Source of the DNA: Campylobacteraceae bacterium
GTDB taxonomy: Bacteria; Campylobacterota; Campylobacteria; Campylobacterales; Sulfurovaceae
Direction of reading: 5' to 3'
Assembly (NCBI GenBank): GCA_027030605.1
Contig: JALVEV010000066.1
Location: 1 to 13,852, forward strand
Length of the DNA: 13,852 nucleotides
In this document: positions 6,597 through 13,387 of the stretch, piece by piece
Position numbering within the stretch: the stretch's first letter is position 1
Layout: the number at the start of each line of letters is the position of its first letter
Position numbers and translations under genes: made by a program
The notes under the pieces: generated by a model
Database searches by the model: none
The model's input: only the letters and a program-made list of their open reading frames with translations
What the model was told of the DNA's origin: nothing

Positions 6597-8229
6597 ACTT
6601 CAATAATAATCCAGTTAAAATAAAATTAACAATCACCGAAAGTGTAAATAGCGTTCTATAAAAGAGAACAGGCTCTCGCTCTATTAATGATGCTTTTTTA
6701 TCAAAATAGGGTTTAACTTTATGTGGATTAGAGATTTCAAAGAGCATCTCTGAGTAGTTTTTGTAGCGTAAATCAGCTTCTTTCTCTGTTGCTCTAAAGA
6801 TAACCGAGCAGAGCCATTGAGGAATATTTTTATTGTATTTACTAAGTGGTGTAACCTTTTTAAATGTAGGGGTTTGAAATGGTTCTATCTCTCCATAAGG
6901 GAACTTTTGAGTAAGTGCTTCGTAGAGTGTAACTCCAATAGAGAAGACTTCTGTAGACTCACTAATGCTTGTACCAGTAAAGCGTTCAGGAGCTAAGTAG
7001 GAAGGAGTTCCTGCATTAGAGGTAGTACTGTATAGTTCTGTCATCGAGCCAAAGTCAATTACTTTAAAGACATGTTTTCCATCTCGTTCACTTACCATAA
7101 TATTTTCAGGTTTTATGTCACCATGAACAAGGTCGAATTTCAGAAGATATTGACTCATCTTTAGAAGCATTTTTCCAAGATTGATGGTATCATCAACGGA
7201 GAGTCTGCGTTTTTTTAGATGCTCTTTAAGGTCTATACCCTCTACCATTTTCATAACATAGTAACGATGAGTACGATTTTTAGGAATAACAGCTTTAGGG
7301 AAGAAACCTGCCTTAAGACGGTTAGAGTTCCAGGCCTCTTTAACAAAGAGATCTAAAATAGTTGGGTCATCTATTGCCTCTACGGGTGCAAATTTAAGGA
7401 CATAGGTTTGACCTCTTTTAGAACAACACCAAGTACGGTTGTTCTGAATAAGAGACTTTTCAAGTCTATACCCATCTATAACCATTCCCTTTTCTAACTG
7501 TTTAGGAATAATAAGATTTTGCTGTTTTAGCTTCTCTACTTGGTCAATATCTAAGATGTCAATCGTCACAGCAGTAGTATCATCGGGTAGGTTATCTTCC
7601 ATAAGTTTAGAGGCTTTTTTAACCATATGGTGAGAACCACTCTTCATACACTCCTTAATTGTATCTTCATCTAAAACGGTGTAGAGACCATCAGAGCATA
7701 GGAGGATTTTATCTTTTTTATTGATGATGTTTTCAAAATAGTAGGGTTCAACATCTTTGTCAATTCCAATAGCTTTGGTTAAAACTCCCTCATATCCCTC
7801 CTCCTCCATAGCATGGTCTTGTGAGAGTTGAGAGAGTTTCTCATCTCTTAAAAGATAGACTCTACTGTCACCTACATTAGCACCATAGAGTCGGTCTCCC
7901 TCTATAATGACTAAGGTTAATGTAGTTACAAGTTCAGGTCGTTCATAGTTGAGCATAGACTCTTGATAGAGAATGGAGTTGATAGATTTGATAAAGGTTT
8001 TAATAGACTTCTCAATGCTCCATGTCTGTGGACGATTTTTAAAGTTACTCATAAGGTAGTTGGTGACACGTCGTGCAGCCTCAGCCCCCTCATCAGCTGA
8101 ACCTACTCCATCACATACAATGGCAATGGTAAAGTTTTCAATGGTTTTTACGTCAAAATAGTCGTCGCCTGTTAGCTCTTTTCCTTTGACAAGTGAGAAG
8201 CCTGAAGTTTTGATGTTTTGTTTGGACAT
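6595..8229 (-). CDS. Bifunctional PP2C-type phosphatase / Ser-Thr protein kinase with C-terminal membrane anchor
   Basis: A 544-residue fusion. Residues 1-225 are a PP2C/PPM phosphatase: GDDYF (21-25), CDGVG with metal-binding Asp40, GDSRVY (120-125), CSDGLY (178-183) and PDDTT (215-219). Residues about 250-500 are a protein kinase: VLKF with ATP-site Lys279, Glu298 in helix C, catalytic loop HGDIKPEN with Asp371 and Asn376, DFG at 392-394, LAPE at 412-415, and Arg488 near the end. The Gly-rich loop is absent (SLIQNNRTWCC stands there) and the catalytic loop is HGD rather than HRD. One hydrophobic helix (about 522-543) would anchor it with both domains in the cytoplasm. From recollection, a similar fused kinase-phosphatase accompanies nas genes in pseudomonads. 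It follows narK on the same strand, across the inverted REP pair. Start: AGGAG lies seven bases before the ATG. Substrates are unknown. Confidence 0.93.
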   Translation of the reverse strand: MSKQNIKTSGFSLVKGKELTGDDYFDVKTIENFTIAIVCDGVGSADEGAEAARRVTNYLMSNFKNRPQTWSIEKSIKTFIKSINSILYQESMLNYERPELVTTLTLVIIEGDRLYGANVGDSRVYLLRDEKLSQLSQDHAMEEEGYEGVLTKAIGIDKDVEPYYFENIINKKDKILLCSDGLYTVLDEDTIKECMKSGSHHMVKKASKLMEDNLPDDTTAVTIDILDIDQVEKLKQQNLIIPKQLEKGMVIDGYRLEKSLIQNNRTWCCSKRGQTYVLKFAPVEAIDDPTILDLFVKEAWNSNRLKAGFFPKAVIPKNRTHRYYVMKMVEGIDLKEHLKKRRLSVDDTINLGKMLLKMSQYLLKFDLVHGDIKPENIMVSERDGKHVFKVIDFGSMTELYSTTSNAGTPSYLAPERFTGTSISESTEVFSIGVTLYEALTQKFPYGEIEPFQTPTFKKVTPLSKYNKNIPQWLCSVIFRATEKEADLRYKNYSEMLFEISNPHKVKPYFDKKASLIEREPVLFYRTLFTLSVIVNFILTGLLLK

Positions 8230-8264
8230 GAGAAGTCTCCTTTTTTAATGATACAAAAAATATT

Positions 8265-8377
8265 ACTCGTTCCCAACGTCCTCGTTGGGAATGCATATTG
8301 GAATTTGATTGATAAAAAAACTTTTTTTAACAAAATAACTCTCTTATGCGTTCCCACCGAGATGGTGGGAACGAGTG
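8265..8377. repeat. Inverted pair of REP-like palindromes (REPIN-like element)
   Basis: Two related hairpins in opposite orientation. The first, 8265-8297, is ACTCGTTCCCA...TGGGAATGCATA with stem 8268-8278/8283-8293 (one G-T pair) and loop TCCT. The second, 8345-8377, read on the minus strand gives ACTCGTTCCCA...TGGGAACGCATA with a 10-bp stem (8349-8358/8364-8373) and loop GAGAT. The loop-proximal stem bases differ between copies but stay paired. The spacer is 47 AT-rich bases with AAAAAAACTTTTTTT at its centre. It starts 13 bp beyond the narK stop and ends 35 bp before the kinase gene. Such elements are usually spread by RAYT-type transposases; none is in this window. It could reduce or stabilise readthrough from narK. 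Confidence 0.85.
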
Positions 8378-8389
8378 AATATAATTTTA

Positions 8390-9670
8390 TTAAATACGAC
8401 CACCAGCTTGAACACCCCAAGTGGTTCTCCAACGGGTCTTAACCATTGAGATACCAACAATAGCTATTAAAAGAATCCCTGCAAAAATCATAAATCCTAC
8501 TGAGTAACCATCAAAAGCACCTTTACTCCAACCAAGTGTTTTAATGAGTGCAAACCCACCAATTCCACCTGCTGCACCAATAAGTCCTGTCATAATACCA
8601 ATATCTTTACCAAAACGTTGTGGAACCAGTTGGAAGACAGCTCCATTTGCCATACCTAAGTTTGCCATAATAAGGAAAAGAACAGTAATTGCTACCCAAA
8701 ATGGAAGCTCTACAAAGGCTGTAACCAGTGCCAATGCCATAACTGCACCAAAGAAAAGATAGAGAGATTTTACCCCACCAATTTTGTCTGCTAAACCACC
8801 ACCTACAGGTCGTAAAACAGCTCCTGCAAAGATGGTAATAGCACCAAAGTACCCTGCAATAACTTTAACATTTGGCTCATTAATCCAATCCATCCCAATA
8901 GCTGACATATCAACTTGATAGGTGTTCATAAGGTAGACTTTCATATAGTTAGCAAATCCAACAAATCCACCGAAACTAACAGCATAGAAAAGAGCAAACC
9001 ACCATGTATCTTTATCTTGCATAAGCTTACCGTAATCTTTTAGTTTTTTTGGACGAGCTTTATAGATACTCGCAGGTGCATCTTTTGCCATTAATATATA
9101 GGCTAAAAGAACAATAAATGAGAGTGACCCACCTACTAAAAAGACAGCTTCCCAACCCCAAAGTTCAGCAATCTTAGGGGCAAAAATAAAGTCAATAACC
9201 ACCCCAATATTACCAGCACCTGCAATTCCTAAAACTACCCCTTGAAGTTTTGGTGGATACCATTGACCAGCTTGTGGAAGTGCTACAGCAAATGAAGCAC
9301 CTGCAAAACCGAGTCCAAGGGCAACAACTAAAAGTTCACCATAGGTAATGTTTGCACCTCTAAAGTAGCCATAGAAGAGGACAGATATAACGATGAGTTG
9401 AGCCATAATTGCTGTCTTTTTAGGTCCAAACTTATCAACTCCAAAACCAAGAAGAATTCTAAGTAATGCTCCTGAAAGAACAGGAATAGCAAGGAGTGTT
9501 GCTTTCTCTCCAGCTGACATAGCATACCCAGCAGCAGCTAATGACTCACCAATCTCTGTACTAATAGACCCTAACAGTGTCCATACCATAAATGAAAAGT
9601 CAAAGTATATAAATGCTGCCATCAGCGTTGGCCAATGCCCTTGACCTTTCAGTTCCTTAAATCCTGCCAT
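8390..9670 (-). CDS. narK: NarK-type nitrate/nitrite transporter (MFS, NNP family)
   Basis: A 426-residue, twelve-helix inner-membrane transporter. RILLGFGVDKFGPKKTA (71-87) combines the MFS loop motif with Arg71, and VLRPVGGGLADKIGG (285-299) carries Arg287; these sit where NarK has its two substrate-binding Arg residues. The two glycine-rich nitrate signatures are visible: GIAGAGNIG (148-156) and GLIGAAGGIGG (362-372), the second preceded by NLGMANGAVFQLVPQRF. It lies back to back with nirA and next to nasA, so assimilatory nitrate import is its likely role; export of nitrite cannot be excluded. AAGGGG precedes the ATG. A consensus -10 and the motif shared with amtB lie upstream. Confidence 0.94.
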   Translation of the reverse strand: MAGFKELKGQGHWPTLMAAFIYFDFSFMVWTLLGSISTEIGESLAAAGYAMSAGEKATLLAIPVLSGALLRILLGFGVDKFGPKKTAIMAQLIVISVLFYGYFRGANITYGELLVVALGLGFAGASFAVALPQAGQWYPPKLQGVVLGIAGAGNIGVVIDFIFAPKIAELWGWEAVFLVGGSLSFIVLLAYILMAKDAPASIYKARPKKLKDYGKLMQDKDTWWFALFYAVSFGGFVGFANYMKVYLMNTYQVDMSAIGMDWINEPNVKVIAGYFGAITIFAGAVLRPVGGGLADKIGGVKSLYLFFGAVMALALVTAFVELPFWVAITVLFLIMANLGMANGAVFQLVPQRFGKDIGIMTGLIGAAGGIGGFALIKTLGWSKGAFDGYSVGFMIFAGILLIAIVGISMVKTRWRTTWGVQAGGRI

Positions 9671-9700
9671 AATAGCCCCTTATCGTGTTTATTTGATACA

Positions 9701-9706
9701 ATTATA
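9701..9706 (-). promoter_or_regulatory. narK promoter, -10 box
   Basis: Minus-strand TATAAT (perfect), about 30 bp before the narK ATG. The -35 position has no consensus, as expected for an activator-dependent promoter. The shared 16-base motif lies exactly 35 bp further upstream. Confidence 0.7.
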
Positions 9707-9741
9707 GTCTTTTTTTATCAATTAAGAGTAGGTTTTCTGCT

Positions 9742-9757
9742 TAAAAAATAGACATTT
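9742..9757 (-). promoter_or_regulatory. Shared nitrogen-locus motif, narK copy
   Basis: TAAAAAATAGACATTT on the plus strand, identical over 16 bases to 5125-5140. It lies in the 194-bp divergent region between narK and nirA. The orientation and 35-bp distance to the -10 box are the same as at amtB, so it is assigned to narK. It could also serve nirA, whose -10 lies 67 bp away. Confidence 0.6.
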
Positions 9758-9824
9758 AAAGTAGCATAAAATTAATTGACTAAATAATATACAGTTATTT
9801 TAATTATTATAGGGACTTTTTTAT

Positions 9825-9830
9825 TATAAT
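9825..9830 (+). promoter_or_regulatory. nirA operon promoter, -10 box
   Basis: A perfect TATAAT on the plus strand, 34 bp before the nirA ATG. No clear -35. Transcription from here would cover nirA, the DmsBC-like fusion and nasA, which overlap or lie within 12 bp of each other. Confidence 0.55.
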
Positions 9831-9864
9831 AGAGTAATTATATCAATTCATAAATGGGGTTTAC

Positions 9865-11796
9865 ATGTCTGTATTGGCAAAAGCATTAGAAGCACGAAGT
9901 AAAAAGTTAAATAAAGTAGAGGGAACAAAAGCCCTTAAACTCCCTATGGAGGTTTATGCACAACTCGAAGCAATTGCAGGAGCTGGGTATGAGGGATTAG
10001 CAAAAGAGGACTCTGCTTACTTTTTAAAATGTTTTGGTCTTTTTGATAAAGGCGAAGATTTTATGTTGAGGGTAAGAGTACCTGCTGGACAGCTCACAGC
10101 CCCACAAGCACGGCGTATTGGAGAGGTTGCTAAAAAGTATGGTAATGACTATATTGACATTACTACACGTATGCAGATAGAGTTACGTTACTTACAAATT
10201 GAAGATATTGCAAAGGTGTTATCAGAGCTTAAAGAGGTTGGCATTAGTACCTTTCAGACAGGGGTAGATAACCCTAGAAATATTGTAGCAGACCCACTAG
10301 ATGGGATTGCTTACGATAGTATTATAGAGACCATGCCAATTATTAACCAACTCCAAGAGATATTTCTAGAGAAGGAGGAGTGGATTTCAGCTCTTCCTCG
10401 AAAATTTAACACAGGAATTTTAGGTTCTCTCTCAAACTCATGTAACATTTTCGGACACGACTGTAACTTTGTCTTAGCACAAAAAGAGGGGATTTTTGGT
10501 TTTAATATCTATCTTGGTGCAAGAGTAGGTATACAGGCTCAAGATGCAAACTGTTTTGTGACCAAAGAGGAAGTACCACTCTTTTTTAAATCTCTTTTGA
10601 CTGTATTTAAGAATTATGGTTACCGAGATAACCGAAATAAAAACCGTTTGGTCTATCTACTTAATGATGTAGGTATTGATAATTTTATAGAGGCTGTTAA
10701 AGCTGAAGCTGGAGCAAATTTTGCAACAGCAGGTATTACCATGGTTCAGTCTCAAAATATTGCTCTTGGGGCAAATAAGGTTTTAGGTAGAAATGGTCTC
10801 TTTGCACATAAGATAATTGTACCATCAGGAGTATTTAATGGAACAGATATGATAGAGGCTTCAAAGTTAGCAGAGGAGTTTGGAGATGGGAATATTCGCC
10901 TCACCTATGACCAAAATCTATTTGTAGTCAATATTCCACAAGATAGAATTGAAGCGTATGAGTCCTCTGAATTGGTTAAAAAGTATGCACCCTACAATAA
11001 CCTATACTTCTCTGATATGATAGCTTGTGCAGGAACACTTACTTGCTCTTATGGGCTTATTCCTAATAAACCAGATGCTGTTGAGATGGCTCACTTTTTA
11101 AATAGTGAAGTTCCTATCGCCAATGCCAATATACGCATGAACTGGTCGGCATGTCCAAAAGGGTGTGGAGTACATGGTATTGCAGATATTGGGCTAGAGG
11201 GGTGTAAAGCTAAAAATGCAAAAGGTGAGCGTGTACAGGGTGTTCACCTCTTTTTAGGTGGAAAGATTACACGAGAGGCTAAAGAGGCACATACACTACA
11301 CAAAGGGCTTCCTATAACTGAAGCAAAATATCATGTGAAGTATCTACTAAAAGCTTACGCTGAGCATAAACATAGAGCAGAGACCTTTGAGGCGTTTGAT
11401 GACCGTTATCTTTCAGCTAACTACTCATTTCAAGCTCTTGCCTTCTATACCAAGATAAACTACATATTAAATGAGGTTTTAGAGTTGGGTGTTACTCTTG
11501 ATTTAGATAGAGAGCCTAAAAATGGTAAAAAAGAGAACTTTGAAATTTTTGGTTTTGGACTAAAGCTATTTAAGCTTTTAACAGGAGAGAAGAGGTTTGC
11601 CTCGGTTACTGACCTAGACCCTGACAAACTCAAGCCACGAAAGATTAAGCGTGATGAGGTGACAAAGTTAAACTCTAAAGTACCTCTTAAGTTAAGTGAG
11701 ATTATCTACAATATGACCCATGAGAACAAACATCAGCGACCACAGGTCTTCTCTGAGATTCTAATAGAACTAAAAGGTTTAGAGAATGAGCAATAG
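9865..11796 (+). CDS. nirA: Ferredoxin-type assimilatory nitrite reductase with a kinase-like C-terminal extension
   Basis: A 643-residue siroheme and [4Fe-4S] enzyme reducing nitrite to ammonium with six electrons, presumably from ferredoxin. Residues 1-515 have the usual twofold nitrite/sulfite reductase layout: TTRMQIELRYLQ (100-111) near the siroheme, and cluster/siroheme ligands Cys388 and Cys394 (CAGTLTC), Cys430 and Cys434 (CPKGC). Gene context favours nitrite over sulfite. Most NirA proteins end near residue 510-590. Here about 128 further residues follow, and the last 90 resemble protein-kinase helices alpha-F to alpha-I (EIFGFGLKLFKLLTGEKRF at 560-578; LSEIIYNMT and HQRPQVFSEIL at 610-633), with no ATP site or catalytic loop. 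The ribosome site is weak (GGGG seven bases before the ATG). It overlaps the next gene by 11 bases. Confidence 0.92.
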   Translation: MSVLAKALEARSKKLNKVEGTKALKLPMEVYAQLEAIAGAGYEGLAKEDSAYFLKCFGLFDKGEDFMLRVRVPAGQLTAPQARRIGEVAKKYGNDYIDITTRMQIELRYLQIEDIAKVLSELKEVGISTFQTGVDNPRNIVADPLDGIAYDSIIETMPIINQLQEIFLEKEEWISALPRKFNTGILGSLSNSCNIFGHDCNFVLAQKEGIFGFNIYLGARVGIQAQDANCFVTKEEVPLFFKSLLTVFKNYGYRDNRNKNRLVYLLNDVGIDNFIEAVKAEAGANFATAGITMVQSQNIALGANKVLGRNGLFAHKIIVPSGVFNGTDMIEASKLAEEFGDGNIRLTYDQNLFVVNIPQDRIEAYESSELVKKYAPYNNLYFSDMIACAGTLTCSYGLIPNKPDAVEMAHFLNSEVPIANANIRMNWSACPKGCGVHGIADIGLEGCKAKNAKGERVQGVHLFLGGKITREAKEAHTLHKGLPITEAKYHVKYLLKAYAEHKHRAETFEAFDDRYLSANYSFQALAFYTKINYILNEVLELGVTLDLDREPKNGKKENFEIFGFGLKLFKLLTGEKRFASVTDLDPDKLKPRKIKRDEVTKLNSKVPLKLSEIIYNMTHENKHQRPQVFSEILIELKGLENEQ

Positions 11797-13375
11797 TACA
11801 CCGTTAGATTCGTTTATTAACCATAAGGCTGAGACAGGAATGCAGTGTGGTAACTACAGTATTGATATTCCTGAATTAAAAGAGGGTGAACAGTACCGTT
11901 TTCACTTTGATGCAACTGCTTGTGTAGGGTGTCACTGTTGTGAGGCTGCCTGTAATGAGCTTCAAAACAACCCTGCTGATGTAAAGTGGAGACGAGTAGG
12001 TGAGATGGAGGGAGGAGTCTTTCCTAATGTCTCTCAACTATTTAACTCTATGTCCTGTAACCACTGTATAGACCCTGAGTGTCTTAGAGGTTGTCCGACT
12101 AACTCCTATGTTAAGTTTGAAGACAATGGAATTGTTTGGCATGATGATGACTCTTGTATTGGGTGTCACTACTGTACATGGAACTGTCCTTACGAAGTGC
12201 CTGTTTTCAATGAAGACCGAGGCATTGTAACCAAGTGTGATATGTGTCACGATAAACTAGCTGTGGGTGAGACTCCTGCCTGTGTTCAAGCTTGTCCTGC
12301 TGGAGCTATTGAGATAGAGGTGGTACATAAAGAGGAGTGGATAAAGTATGGTATGGAGAAAGAGGGGGTTGCTCCTCATCTACCTGATGTGAGTATTACC
12401 AAGCCAACTACACGTTATACCCTGCCTGAAAATATGCCAGAGTATAGACCTGCCGATGAGCGAATCTTAAAACCTGCTTCTGCTGAACTACCTTTAGTCT
12501 TTATGACGGTTTTAACACAAGTCTCACTAGGGGCATTTTTAGCTCTCTTTTTAGGTCAACTTCTCTTCTCTTTAGGGTTTAATCTTCCTGAACCAACATT
12601 AGGTATGGCGATTATGGCATTTCTTCCATCTGCTATTGGTCTGCCACTCTCAGCTCTGCACTTAGGTCGTCCAATCTTGGCAATAACAGCCATGAAAAAC
12701 TGGCGAACCTCATGGTTAAGCCGTGAAGCGATTGCCTTGGGTGCATTTACAGGTTTAGCCTCGGTTGTAGCAGGAATGTACTACTTTGAAGTTAAAGGTT
12801 TTGCTCTTCTTTTAGTTGAAGCTATTACCTTGGCATTAGGTATTTATGGTATCTATGCTCAATCAAAAATCTATCGAGTTCGTGCAAGACCATCATGGGA
12901 TAGAAGCTCAACTACAAAACGATTTTTTGGTTCATCTTATATAGGGTTTATTTTGATTGCACTAATGCTTGTAGCCTCAGGTGGAACAAGTGGAACGATG
13001 GTACTTTTAGCCGTAGCACTTTTAGCAGGAATGGGTCAAGTATTGGTAGTCTACGAAGAGGTTATCTTCTACAGACATTTAGACAAAGAAGACCCTCTCT
13101 ATTATCAACTCAACCGAACAAGAATCCTCTTAACAGAGCATTTTGGAAAGCTTAAAAAGCTTAGACTCTATTCACTATTGCTCTTTGCATTAGGGTTACC
13201 ACTCTTGTCTATTTTGTTTATTGCAAGTGGATTAACAACATTGGCTATAGTTACATTAACACTAGGTCTAATTGGCTCTTTTGTCTCAGAGATTTTAGGG
13301 CGTTATCTTTTCTATAGAACAGTTGTTCCTTTAGGGTTAGCAGGGAACTTTTTTGCTGGAAATCAGCGACATTAA
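11786..13375 (+). CDS. Fused four-cluster ferredoxin (DmsB-like) and DmsC-like quinol-oxidising membrane anchor
   Basis: A 529-residue fusion. Residues 40-175 hold sixteen Cys in four cluster motifs: Cys46/49/52/56, Cys91/94/99/103, Cys124/127/130/134 and Cys151/154/166/170, the DmsB/NrfC pattern for four [4Fe-4S] clusters. From about 232 onward come eight likely membrane helices of the DmsC family, with its signature HLGRPILAITAMKNWRTSW (292-310) followed by LSREA. In DmsABC-type enzymes such parts pass electrons from menaquinol to the molybdenum subunit. Lying between nirA and nasA, it most likely feeds NasA from the quinone pool. There is no Tat signal, so the iron-sulfur half should be cytoplasmic. 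The start overlaps nirA (ATG inside its last codons), pointing to translational coupling. Family call is firm; the role with NasA is inferred. Confidence 0.9.
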   Translation: MSNSTPLDSFINHKAETGMQCGNYSIDIPELKEGEQYRFHFDATACVGCHCCEAACNELQNNPADVKWRRVGEMEGGVFPNVSQLFNSMSCNHCIDPECLRGCPTNSYVKFEDNGIVWHDDDSCIGCHYCTWNCPYEVPVFNEDRGIVTKCDMCHDKLAVGETPACVQACPAGAIEIEVVHKEEWIKYGMEKEGVAPHLPDVSITKPTTRYTLPENMPEYRPADERILKPASAELPLVFMTVLTQVSLGAFLALFLGQLLFSLGFNLPEPTLGMAIMAFLPSAIGLPLSALHLGRPILAITAMKNWRTSWLSREAIALGAFTGLASVVAGMYYFEVKGFALLLVEAITLALGIYGIYAQSKIYRVRARPSWDRSSTTKRFFGSSYIGFILIALMLVASGGTSGTMVLLAVALLAGMGQVLVVYEEVIFYRHLDKEDPLYYQLNRTRILLTEHFGKLKKLRLYSLLLFALGLPLLSILFIASGLTTLAIVTLTLGLIGSFVSEILGRYLFYRTVVPLGLAGNFFAGNQRH

Positions 13376-13387
13376 GGAGATGGGTAG

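Noticed and set aside
8172..8442. Overlapping open frames on both strands (74 and 86 residues) covering the inverted REP pair
   Set aside because: Their peptides are translations of the palindromes (VPNVLVGNAY, VPTEMVGT and the reverse), they overlap the ends of two solid genes, and none has a ribosome site.
11515..11640. Reading NirA FEIFGFG as a degenerate DFG motif of a nearly whole kinase C-lobe
   Set aside because: The residues after it (LLTGEKRF) fit the end of helix alpha-F much better than an activation loop, and that register also places the downstream helices collinearly with the neighbouring kinase.
9865..11796. Assimilatory sulfite reductase instead of nitrite reductase
   Set aside because: The catalytic Cys pattern is shared by both, but neighbours narK, nasA and amtB-glnB and the absence of sulfate-assimilation genes favour nitrite. 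Substrate is therefore set by context, not by a single residue.
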